NCBI RefSeq assembly: GCF_001767295.1
Contig: NZ_CP014944.1
Coordinates: 4,278,001-4,342,000 of the forward strand
Direction: 5' to 3'
Source: Colwellia sp. PAMC 20917
GTDB lineage: Bacteria; Pseudomonadota; Gammaproteobacteria; Enterobacterales; Alteromonadaceae
Length of the DNA: 64,000 nucleotides
The position numbers were made by a program, and so were the translations under genes. The notes beneath the pieces were generated by a model. The model worked only from the letters and a program-made list of their open reading frames with translations, searched no databases and was not told where the DNA came from. Positions 52,762-61,061 of this stretch are shown here, in pieces. Numbering within the stretch: the stretch's first letter is position 1; every line of letters starts with the position of its first letter.

Positions 52762-53235
52762 ATGAAAACAAAGCTATTTTCTTGTTTATGCCTATTAACG
52801 ATTTTATTAAGTCCAATAGTGAATGCGCAATATGACAGAAACAAAGCCGTACCTGTCGAAAAAGTTCTCTTTGGAAAAGTACAATCGGTTAGAAATATTA
52901 CTGAAGTAGAACTTATCGAAGATAAAGAAAAAGGCTGGAAAGTTTTTGGTGGTGCGCTTATTGGTGGTGCGATTGGCAATCAATTTGGTAGTGGTAGTGG
53001 CCGAGATGTTGCTACTGTTCTTGGTGCTTTATTAGGTGGCTCTATGGCCAATAATAAAAACCCGCAATATCAGCGTAAGACGCTTCATTTAGTTGAGTTA
53101 ATGATAAAAACTGATCAGGGTAAGGAGTTTATGGTCGTACAATACTTAGACTCAAGAATGATTTTTCAACGTAATGACGCTATCCGGCTGATTTATTTGG
53201 AAAATGGCTCAGTACGGCTTGATAAACAAATGTAA
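52762..53235 (+). CDS. Glycine-zipper envelope protein
   Basis: The 157-residue product has a signal peptide (to about residue 22, VNA). The mature part has a beta strand region (EKVLFGKVQSVRNITEVEL) followed by a glycine zipper (VFGGALIGGAIGNQFGSGSG, then LGALLGGSMA) as in SlyB/glycine-zipper 2TM proteins, and a basic beta-rich tail. It lacks a lipobox. It closes the four-gene envelope operon 30 bases after lpoB and is followed by a bidirectional terminator. It probably associates with the outer membrane (inference). Confidence 0.8.
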   Translation: MKTKLFSCLCLLTILLSPIVNAQYDRNKAVPVEKVLFGKVQSVRNITEVELIEDKEKGWKVFGGALIGGAIGNQFGSGSGRDVATVLGALLGGSMANNKNPQYQRKTLHLVELMIKTDQGKEFMVVQYLDSRMIFQRNDAIRLIYLENGSVRLDKQM

Positions 53236-53269
53236 ATATTCAAATAAATATAGCAGGCTTGATAAAAAG

Positions 53270-53300
53270 TGAGTTGGTGTTAACACCTGCTCATTTTTTT
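53270..53300. terminator. Bidirectional terminator
   Basis: TGAG...GTGTTAACAC...CTCA (53270-53293) folds into a hairpin with a perfect GTGTTAACAC core. It is followed by seven Ts on the plus strand and by an A-rich stretch on the other side, serving both convergent genes. Confidence 0.7.
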
Positions 53301-53302
53301 GT

Positions 53303-53488
53303 TTAAATAATAACGACTTCGATGTCATTATCCTTATCTTGTTCAAGATATAACTGTGCTAGGTCAGCACTGCCAAATGATTTTTTTATTTTTTGATAAG
53401 CAATGAATTTTTGTCTTGCGAGTTTGGGGTCTGTACTTTTAAGCAGAAATAACCAAGTTTTTACCAAAGCAGTTGGCATTATTTTCAT
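53303..53488 (-). CDS. Small conserved-looking protein
   Basis: The 61-residue product is supported by a strong ribosome-binding site (AAAGGAG, nine bases before the ATG) and by the terminator right after its stop. It is mildly basic at the N-terminus and acidic at the end (EQDKDNDIEVVII), with helical segments TALVKTWLFLLKS and ARQKFIAYQKIKKSFG. No signal peptide or cysteine is present. No family was recognised. Confidence 0.6.
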   Translation of the reverse strand: MKIMPTALVKTWLFLLKSTDPKLARQKFIAYQKIKKSFGSADLAQLYLEQDKDNDIEVVII

Positions 53489-53799
53489 ATTATTACTCCT
53501 TTAATAACAGTTCACGGAGTATAGATAATCTTAATAAAAAAACGACCTTTATTTTAGAAAAAGGCGCTTAAAGCACACTAGAGTAAATAAAGAAGTTTTA
53601 GCACTTAGTAAAGTACTTGGCCGCTTATCAAGTTATTAACTAAATAGATGAGGGTTATCTCCTTCCTTAATAAGAGACAATATCATCAATATAGCCGCTT
53701 TCTATTGTCGTTGAATGAGTTTTCTTCTTCTGTCAACGAAAAAGCCGCTAGATATTGCTATCGAGCGGCGAAAAGTATTTAAAACAAGTTAACTAGATT
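53489..53799. other. Spacer with a terminator
   Basis: No gene was recognised in these 311 bases. A minus-strand terminator at 53738-53769 follows the M28 peptidase gene. The region next to 53488 holds the promoter and ribosome-binding site of the small gene. Confidence 0.45.
53738..53769 (-). terminator. Terminator after the carboxypeptidase Q-like gene
   Basis: On the minus strand GCCGCT (53769-53764) pairs with AGCGGC (53749-53744), extended by CGATA/TATCT-type inner pairs, and is followed by TTTTTC, about 30 bases after the stop. Confidence 0.65.
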
Positions 53800-55290
53800 T
53801 TAGTGTTGAATACCACGTTTGTTTTCTTGCCAGCTTTGTTGTAAACCAAAGGTTTTCATCGCTTGTTCAAGGTTATATTTTTCAACCATTTTTACCACTT
53901 GCTCTGAGGTTTGACGTTGCCAAGGGATCTGCTCAAGGTTAGCAATACCTAAAATAGTTGCCCCCATAATAGCGGCGTTCAATTTTAATTGTTGTTGGTC
54001 TACTTTTTCAAAGGTGTCTGATTGAGCATGATAATTAGATGCATAGTTAGCGTCTGCTTGGTTAGCCACAAGGTTTGCGATACCTTGCATCATAAAGTCA
54101 TAATTGTCAGTGCCAACAACCGGGTCGATTATTTGGCTAAATGAACCCAATTCTGCATCGGGATGTAAAACACTGTCGATGGTTGCTCTAATTTCTTCAC
54201 GACCATTAATAAAAAAGCCCGTAATAGCACCGGTGCCAATGTCTATGGTTGCGGCTAAGACATGATTATCTAACTCGTCTCTATGTGTTTGAGTGTACCC
54301 CCAAGAACCGTACATACCCTGTTCTTCGCCGTTAAAGAGTACAAAGCGAATAGTACGCTTAGGTGTTATAGCAAGCTTAGTGATTTGACGAGCAAGATCT
54401 ATCACTAGACTAACATTAGCGCCATTATCAAGAGCGCCCGTACCCAAATCAAAAGAATCAATATGAGCACCAATTAAGACAATCTCATCGGGATAGGTGT
54501 CACCTTTTATTTCAGCAACAACATTATTAGCTTGATAAGGCTTTTCACCTAATATATTTATTTTCGCTGTTAATTTTAGTGATTCACCTGAGTTCAGTAG
54601 GCGTTGAGTGCGCAGGGCACTTTCCCTTTCCATAACAACAATGGCTAATTTATTATTAACCCCTGAGCTAGGTAAGTGGCGGTACAAGAGATTTTTTGGC
54701 CGAGAAGACATATAAATAATACCTGTGGCTTTGACCGATAACGCTTGTTCTTCGATGATGACCGCATTGTTATACTCTTGAAAAAGACCTGAAATGCCGC
54801 GTTCATCATCCAAAATATCAGTTTCAATCAGTAACCACTTATCTGCTAAGTGATCGTCAATATTCATTTTTTCAAAATCTGCCACGCTACCTTTATTCAG
54901 ATTGACGATTTTAGCGCTAAGGCCTCGATAATGGGTTTTTTTAGTAAAAGGCATAGCAACAATACGAGGTGAAAAATTTATTTGGCCATTAAAAACTTTA
55001 GCGCTAATCGTTTTCTCAGACCAAGCTCTTGGCATAGTAAAACTTTCTTTTTTAGCGGTAACACCCGCTTCATGAAATTTTTTCAGCGCCCAATTAACCG
55101 ATTTTTTATTAGCCTGAGTACCCGTTAAGCGAGCGCCTATTTCATCTGTTAGTTGCTTTAAATCTGAAATAACTGGGGTGGGCGCCTTTAATGTGGCAAT
55201 TAAGTTTTCAATGTCGCTATTAAAAATAGAGGTCGCGTAAGCACAATTGATTAAAAAAGCTGGCATAAGCAGCAAAGGGATAATTTTCAT
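53800..55290 (-). CDS. M28 peptidase, carboxypeptidase Q-like
   Basis: The 496-residue secreted protein has a signal peptide (ending AYAT). A protease-associated insert lies at about residues 130-250, followed by an M28 zinc domain with VLIGAHIDSFDLGTGALDNG, FNGEEQGMYGS, ATIDIGTG and a late YASNYHAQSDTFEKVD. These carry the expected His, Asp, Glu, Asp and His metal ligands. This arrangement matches plasma glutamate carboxypeptidase/carboxypeptidase Q-type enzymes, which release amino acids from dipeptides and short peptides. It is divergent from the TonB-dependent receptor gene, suggesting shared use of peptides (inference). Confidence 0.9.
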   Translation of the reverse strand: MKIIPLLLMPAFLINCAYATSIFNSDIENLIATLKAPTPVISDLKQLTDEIGARLTGTQANKKSVNWALKKFHEAGVTAKKESFTMPRAWSEKTISAKVFNGQINFSPRIVAMPFTKKTHYRGLSAKIVNLNKGSVADFEKMNIDDHLADKWLLIETDILDDERGISGLFQEYNNAVIIEEQALSVKATGIIYMSSRPKNLLYRHLPSSGVNNKLAIVVMERESALRTQRLLNSGESLKLTAKINILGEKPYQANNVVAEIKGDTYPDEIVLIGAHIDSFDLGTGALDNGANVSLVIDLARQITKLAITPKRTIRFVLFNGEEQGMYGSWGYTQTHRDELDNHVLAATIDIGTGAITGFFINGREEIRATIDSVLHPDAELGSFSQIIDPVVGTDNYDFMMQGIANLVANQADANYASNYHAQSDTFEKVDQQQLKLNAAIMGATILGIANLEQIPWQRQTSEQVVKMVEKYNLEQAMKTFGLQQSWQENKRGIQH

Positions 55291-55755
55291 TATATTATTT
55301 TCTTTTATTGTTTTAACTATACATAACGCTTGAGGAATAATCAGTCAAGTTTGTTTTCAATAAAATATTATTAAGAGAAAAAATAAAAAGTTAACATCTT
55401 AAAGTAACCAGATAGAGATCAGGTAGATATAAGAATTTCTTTAATGATTCATTAAAACTTTACCCGTGAATTTTTAATATAAATCAGTGGTGAAGCTATC
55501 AATTAAATTATTACTCACTTTTTGAGCGATTTTATTTATCAATGTGTGGCTAAAAGTTTACAGAAAAAGCAAACCTTTTAAATCTGTTTACTATTTTTGG
55601 TATGAATTCTATACGTTTAGGCTAGTGTTAGTTTGTTCAGTTTAACTTAAGTTACGTTTAGTTAAGGATATTACGAAGTTGTACTTGAGTGATCAGTGTT
55701 AAGGAATTAACTGAATAATTATAAAAATAAATATAATTAACTAAAGGATAATATT
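55291..55755. other. AT-rich divergent promoter region
   Basis: The 465 bases separate the peptidase and receptor genes. A TTTACT (55587-55592) and TATACG (55610-55615) pair with 17-base spacing is a possible promoter toward the receptor, leaving a leader of about 135 bases. A TTAAGTTACGTTTAGTTAAGG block just before it could be regulatory. No gene was seen. Confidence 0.4.
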
Positions 55756-58700
55756 ATGACAAAGGCATCCCCAATAGCGAAAGCTATCAAATACGCACTA
55801 CTTGCTGGTGTATCTACTTCAATGTTATCAATGCCTGTTTTTGCTGAAGAAGTTGGCGCAGAAAAAGAAGTTGAACGAATTTCTGTTACGGGTTCACGCT
55901 TAAAAAAAGCAGAATTTTCAAATGCTTCTCCTATTCATGTCATCACGGCTGAAGATGCAATGAAAGCTGGTGTTAGGACAGTCGCTGATTTATTACAAAA
56001 TACATCAATGGCAAATGGTCAACAATTCGATGGTTCATATAACTCTAACTCTGGTGGCTCTAATGCATCAGAGGCACCGCCAAGTGGTGGTGTCGGTTCC
56101 TCTAATGTTGGTTTACGTGGTTTAGGCCCAGAGCGAACCCTTATTCTTATTAATGGTCGACGACTGGGCTCATCAGGTGTGCGAGGTGCTCCATCACAAC
56201 CTGATTTAAGTTTGATCCCGGTTAATATGGTGCAGCGTATTGAAGTGATCACCGAAGGAGCTTCATCTATTTACGGCGCGGATGCTGTTGCGGGTGTTAT
56301 TAATATTATTCTCAAAGAAAGTTTTGACGGCTTTGAAGTTTCAGCAAATATTTCTGATACGCAACACGGTGGCGGCGCTACAAAAGATTTCTCATTTATT
56401 ACTGGTTTTGAAGGTAAGAAATCAAAATTTACCCTCTCTGCATCTTATTATGAACGCGATCGTATCGCCGTAAAAGACCGTACCGATTGTATTCGTAAAA
56501 TATTTGAAGACGACAGCGGCAAAAGAACCTCGGTATGCTCAAGCCGCTTTTGGGATAATTCTATCTTAGATATTACCGGTTACAATGCTGATGATCCAAA
56601 CGCGCCAGTGATGACCTATCCGCATCCATCAGGTATTGGTTTCTTTACCACCCCGGGTTCATCTGATGTTGGTATTCCGGGTTTTAGTTCGGCTTTTGGT
56701 TTGCCCATTCCAAATGATCCTAACATTGATATTACCAGTTCAGATCAATTTAACCGCCGTATATACTCACCGGCACATTCTGATGCTGTTGACCGTATGG
56801 AAGCCGATTTAATTCAACCAGTAACTCGTTTTACTCTGGCGGTAAATGGTAGCTACTCACCTGATTTTTTTGGTGGTGATGAAGAAATATTTTACGAAGG
56901 CTATTATTTCCATCGTAACCTAACCAGCTTAGCTTCTACTGAACAAATTTATCCAACAATAGCTGCTAATATCCCCCATGAAGATGCTAATGGTAATTTA
57001 GTCACTAACCCTGATGGCTCATTGAATTTAGTTGATAACCCACTAAACCCATTTCCAGATTATGATGTTTCTCACATCATGACTTTAGAAGACTTGCCAC
57101 AAAAACGAGAGGTTGAATTAAATCACTTCCGCTTTGTTACTGGTTTACGTGGTGACTTTACCAGTGACTGGCTATCTAATAAGGGCTGGAGTTATGAGGT
57201 GTTTGTTTCATACGACCGTGGTGTTGGTGATCAAACTCAGCCCGTAATGAATGAAACTAACCTAGCATTAAGTTTAGGGACATTGCGTCTAGATAATGCC
57301 GGTAACCCTATTTGTGGAATTAATGCCCCAGCTGGGATTGGGTTTATTACTGCCAATGAATGTGTTCCTGTCGACTTTTTTGCAGAATCCATCTTTAATG
57401 GCGGTAGCTACGGTGGTGGTACATTCGCTACACAAGCAGAAAAAGACTTTTTAATCGGCACGCGTATTAATACAACAACCGTTCAGCAATCAATGCTCTC
57501 AGGTTTTGTTACCGGTGACGTCTTTGACTTTGAAAAAGGTGCGGCTGCAACCGTTGCCATGGGACTTGAGTACAGAAAAGATCGCATAGATTCTGCGGGT
57601 GATATGCTAGGTTCAACAGGGTTAGTCGCGGCAGAGAATCCATTAACAGAAGGGGCAACCATTGGCTCTCGTGATGTGAGTGATGTTTTTGCGGAGATAT
57701 CATTACCAATTGCGGTCGATCAAAGCTGGGCGAATTTATTTGAAGTTGAAGCGGCGCTTCGTTATACCGATGAGTCTAACTTTGGCAGTGAATTAACCAA
57801 TCGTGCACGTGTTACCTACAAACCTTCTGAAACCTTACTATTTAGCACCTCGTATGGCACCTCTTTTCGAGCACCAAATTTACGGGAGCAATTTCTTGCT
57901 AACCAATTTGGAGGTGTAAGTGGTAGTGCTGATCCTTGTATGGTCTCAGAATCTTTAACGACAAATAGCCAATATGATCCCTCTAAAGAAAATCGCTCAC
58001 AAACAATTTTAGATAACTGTAGTGCCCAAGGTGCTGACTTTACTCAAATTGGTTTGAGTGGTGTACCCAGTATCCCAACCTCTTCAAGCGGTAATGCTAG
58101 AGACCTAAAACCTGAAACATCAGAAAATATTACCGCAACATTTAAGTGGACACCGGTGTTTGAAGGGGATTACGAGTTTAACTTTGGGGTTACTTACTTC
58201 AGCTTAGTCGTTGAAGATACCATTCGAACAATTAGTGCGGCGACTATTTTAAAGCGTTGTTTTGACTCTCCTAATATGGAAAGCTCATTTTGCCCACGTA
58301 TTTCACGAAACAGTGGTAATGCACCCGTGATTAACTTTCCAAATTTAATTGATACCTCGTTTATTAATATTGGTGAAGAGACCTCGAAAGGTGTTGATGT
58401 TAATACACGGTTCGTGACTAACTTTGATAATGTAAGAATGACATGGGATAACCAATATACCTTACAAACTGAACGAGAAGTCACTATATTCAAAGGTGAA
58501 TCATCTGAGGACTTGTTAGAAGATTTTGGTACGCCAGAGCATCGTTTAGTGTCAACCTTGAATTTTTCAATGGATGAATGGAACTGGATGATCATGGCAA
58601 ATTATATGTCGGGTACTCAATCAGCTGATGATGTCAGAGATACGGCTAAATGTGATGTCTTTATTAAAAATGAAGACTTAGTTGGTAAACCGCAAACGGT

Positions 58701-58917
58701 GCCTGTTTGTTCTGCCGATAGTGCGGTTTATGTTCATACATCTGTCACTTATACCGGTGATGACTTTTTAGTGACAGCAGGGATGAAAAATGTCTTTGAT
58801 AAAGCGCCAGAGTTAGTTGATTTAACCGCTGGCTCAAACCGTGGCAACATGGTGACTTCATCGGGATATGATTTATATGGACGTAGCTTTTTCTTAAATG
58901 CTTCTTATCGCTTTTAG
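55756..58917 (+). CDS. TonB-dependent receptor
   Basis: The 1,053-residue outer-membrane protein has a signal peptide (ending SMPVFAE), a TonB box region (ERISVTGSRLKK) and a plug domain (about residues 55-185: SPIHVITAEDAMKAGVRTVA, GLRGLGPERTLILINGRRLG, RIEVITEGASSIYGADAVAG). A 22-strand barrel follows, ending YGRSFFLNASYRF with the C-terminal Phe. It belongs to the large marine type of receptors with long loops, often used for peptide or glycan uptake. The adjacent divergent peptidase favours peptides (inference). It is monocistronic with a terminator. Confidence 0.93.
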   Translation: MTKASPIAKAIKYALLAGVSTSMLSMPVFAEEVGAEKEVERISVTGSRLKKAEFSNASPIHVITAEDAMKAGVRTVADLLQNTSMANGQQFDGSYNSNSGGSNASEAPPSGGVGSSNVGLRGLGPERTLILINGRRLGSSGVRGAPSQPDLSLIPVNMVQRIEVITEGASSIYGADAVAGVINIILKESFDGFEVSANISDTQHGGGATKDFSFITGFEGKKSKFTLSASYYERDRIAVKDRTDCIRKIFEDDSGKRTSVCSSRFWDNSILDITGYNADDPNAPVMTYPHPSGIGFFTTPGSSDVGIPGFSSAFGLPIPNDPNIDITSSDQFNRRIYSPAHSDAVDRMEADLIQPVTRFTLAVNGSYSPDFFGGDEEIFYEGYYFHRNLTSLASTEQIYPTIAANIPHEDANGNLVTNPDGSLNLVDNPLNPFPDYDVSHIMTLEDLPQKREVELNHFRFVTGLRGDFTSDWLSNKGWSYEVFVSYDRGVGDQTQPVMNETNLALSLGTLRLDNAGNPICGINAPAGIGFITANECVPVDFFAESIFNGGSYGGGTFATQAEKDFLIGTRINTTTVQQSMLSGFVTGDVFDFEKGAAATVAMGLEYRKDRIDSAGDMLGSTGLVAAENPLTEGATIGSRDVSDVFAEISLPIAVDQSWANLFEVEAALRYTDESNFGSELTNRARVTYKPSETLLFSTSYGTSFRAPNLREQFLANQFGGVSGSADPCMVSESLTTNSQYDPSKENRSQTILDNCSAQGADFTQIGLSGVPSIPTSSSGNARDLKPETSENITATFKWTPVFEGDYEFNFGVTYFSLVVEDTIRTISAATILKRCFDSPNMESSFCPRISRNSGNAPVINFPNLIDTSFINIGEETSKGVDVNTRFVTNFDNVRMTWDNQYTLQTEREVTIFKGESSEDLLEDFGTPEHRLVSTLNFSMDEWNWMIMANYMSGTQSADDVRDTAKCDVFIKNEDLVGKPQTVPVCSADSAVYVHTSVTYTGDDFLVTAGMKNVFDKAPELVDLTAGSNRGNMVTSSGYDLYGRSFFLNASYRF

Positions 58918-58952
58918 TCATTCAAGCAGTCATATTTAATCAAGTAAATAAA

Positions 58953-58979
58953 GGGCGATACGAGAGTATCGCTCTTTTT
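58953..58979 (+). terminator. Terminator of the TonB-dependent receptor gene
   Basis: GGGCGATAC (58953-58961) pairs with GTATCGCTC (58966-58974) around GAGA and is followed by TTTTT. Confidence 0.85.
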
Positions 58980-59194
58980 ATTCAGGCACTTGTTTGCTAC
59001 GAATCAAGTTAAGCAGATAACCTTTTTTATTGGCCTAAGCCTATAGTCTTAAGCTTTATTCACATTTAAATCATGGCAAGTTGTTAGTAAGGATAAACGC
59101 TATCAACTTGTTTTATTTTGCATTAAAACGCTAATTTTTTATCATCAGTTCAGGTACACTACCTTTGATAACAATATGACGAAAGGTGAGCTAC

Positions 59195-59716
59195 TTGCAA
59201 AAAATTCTTATTTTTGGCAATGCTGCAGCAGGTAAATCGACTTTAGCTAAAAAAATAGCGGTAAAACAAGGCTTAGCACATTTAGATCTTGATACGCTCG
59301 CCTGGCTGGCAACATCTCCACCGCAAAGAAAATGTCTGTCAGATTCAGCCATTGAAATTGACACATTTACCCAACAACATGCAAATTGGGTAATAGAAGG
59401 TTGCTACAGTGACTTACTAGAGCTACTGATTAATAATAGTGCAACAGACCATGATAATGTTAATAAAAAAGCGTTTGCTAACGAAATTATCTACTTAGAT
59501 ATAATGATTAATACATGCATTACCCATGCAGAAGATCGTCCGTGGGAAGCGCATAAATATCCATCAAAGCAAGCTCAGGATGATAATTTAGCCATGCTTA
59601 TTGATTGGATAAAGGCTTATGATACACGCACCGATACTTTTTCAAAGCTAGCTCACCAGCAACTTTATACTCGCTTTGTCGGTAAGAAAAAAACTATCAC
59701 AACCCATAACAAATAA
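59195..59716 (+). CDS. P-loop nucleoside/adenylate-kinase-like protein
   Basis: The 173-residue product starts with ILIFGNAAAGKSTLAKKIA, a Walker A P-loop at residues 8-15, then LDLDTLAWLA and WVIEGCYSDLLELL, as in small adenylate-kinase-like 'topology modulation'/FlaR-type proteins. The substrate is unknown. A TTG at 59195 is preferred: relatives begin directly before ILIFGN, and AAAGGTGA sits eight bases upstream, whereas the GTG at 59186 lies within that site. It lies 34 bases before sbcD and may share its transcript. Confidence 0.75.
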   Translation: MQKILIFGNAAAGKSTLAKKIAVKQGLAHLDLDTLAWLATSPPQRKCLSDSAIEIDTFTQQHANWVIEGCYSDLLELLINNSATDHDNVNKKAFANEIIYLDIMINTCITHAEDRPWEAHKYPSKQAQDDNLAMLIDWIKAYDTRTDTFSKLAHQQLYTRFVGKKKTITTHNK

Positions 59717-59750
59717 CTCACACCTAGGTTTGAAACCTTAAGATAACTTT

Positions 59751-61061
59751 ATGAAATTTCGTATTCTCCATACTTCAGACTGGCATCTAGGCCAAAATTT
59801 TTACGGTAAAAGCCGTGCTGCAGAGCATCAAAAATTTTTAAATTGGTTACTCACACAAGTCAGTGAACATGACATTGATGCGGTGATTGTTGCGGGTGAT
59901 ATTTTTGATACCGGCACGCCACCTAGCTATGCCCGAGAAATGTATTTTGATTTTATTGTTAATATGCATGAAAAAAACTGCCAATTAATCATTCTGGCCG
60001 GTAACCATGACTCTGTTGCCATGCTTGGTGAGTCGAAGCAGTTATTGTCACATCTTTCATGTCAGGTGATCACCAGTGTTAGCGATAAGATAAATCAGCA
60101 AGTGATTACGCTTAACAATAAACAAGGTCAACCAGGGGCAATATTGTGTGCTATTCCTTTTATTCGCCCGCGCGATATTATTAGCAGCAGTGCGGGGCAA
60201 TCTGTTAAAGATAAACAACAGTCATTGCAGCAAGCGATTAGTGAACACTATCAAACACTATTTACCCAAGCAGAAGTTATTTCTTCAGTCAATGATGAAA
60301 AAAAATTACCGGTTATTGCCACTGGGCATCTAACCACCGTTGGTGTGACCAGTAGTGAGTCGGTGCGCGATATTTATATTGGCACCTTGGAGGCTTTCCC
60401 TGCCAATGCTTTTCCGCAAGCCGATTACATAGCGCTTGGCCATATCCATCGCAGTCAACGGGTTGCTAAATCTGAGCATATTCGTTATTGCGGATCGCCA
60501 ATAGCCTTAAGCTTTGATGAAGCAAGTCAAACTAAAAAAGTTTTAATCGCAGAATTTGATCAAGCAAAACTGAGTCAGGTTATTGAACAAGATATTCCCT
60601 GTTTTCAACCTTTGTTGATGGTAAAAAGTAAATTAGAACAGCTCAGTGATGATATCAATAAGCTTGTTAGCGAGCTCAATAGTTCGAAGACCTCATTAGA
60701 GAAAGAACAAAAAATTTGGCTTGATATTGAGATTAACAGTGCTGAATATTTACAAGATTTAACCCCTCGCATTGAAGCGCTTGTCAAAGAATTACCGGTA
60801 GAGGTCTTGTTGGTGCGACGCAGTAAAAAATCTAGACAGTCGATGCCAGAAAGCCAAAAGAAAATCACCTTAAATGAATTATCTTTAGCCGAGGTGTTCT
60901 CAACGCGATTACAACAAGAAAATTGGCAAACAGACACAGAGATAAGCCAAAAAGATCGACTTGAAAAAATGTTTGCACAAACGCTAGAGCAAGTGCAACA
61001 GCAAAATACCACAAGTGAAAAGCACAGTGAAAAACCTCAAGTTACTGGTGAAATCAAGTGA
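59751..61061 (+). CDS. sbcD: SbcD nuclease subunit
   Basis: The 436-residue product is the Mre11-like subunit of the SbcCD complex, a DNA nuclease that opens hairpins and protein-blocked ends. The metallophosphatase motifs are in order: [11 protein letters not shown] near the start, [17 protein letters not shown], and later GHLTTVG and ALGHIHRSQ. The C-terminal third is more variable and rich in Gln and Glu. It overlaps sbcC by four bases (GTGA), so the two are coupled. Confidence 0.95.
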   Translation: MKFRILHTSDWHLGQNFYGKSRAAEHQKFLNWLLTQVSEHDIDAVIVAGDIFDTGTPPSYAREMYFDFIVNMHEKNCQLIILAGNHDSVAMLGESKQLLSHLSCQVITSVSDKINQQVITLNNKQGQPGAILCAIPFIRPRDIISSSAGQSVKDKQQSLQQAISEHYQTLFTQAEVISSVNDEKKLPVIATGHLTTVGVTSSESVRDIYIGTLEAFPANAFPQADYIALGHIHRSQRVAKSEHIRYCGSPIALSFDEASQTKKVLIAEFDQAKLSQVIEQDIPCFQPLLMVKSKLEQLSDDINKLVSELNSSKTSLEKEQKIWLDIEINSAEYLQDLTPRIEALVKELPVEVLLVRRSKKSRQSMPESQKKITLNELSLAEVFSTRLQQENWQTDTEISQKDRLEKMFAQTLEQVQQQNTTSEKHSEKPQVTGEIK

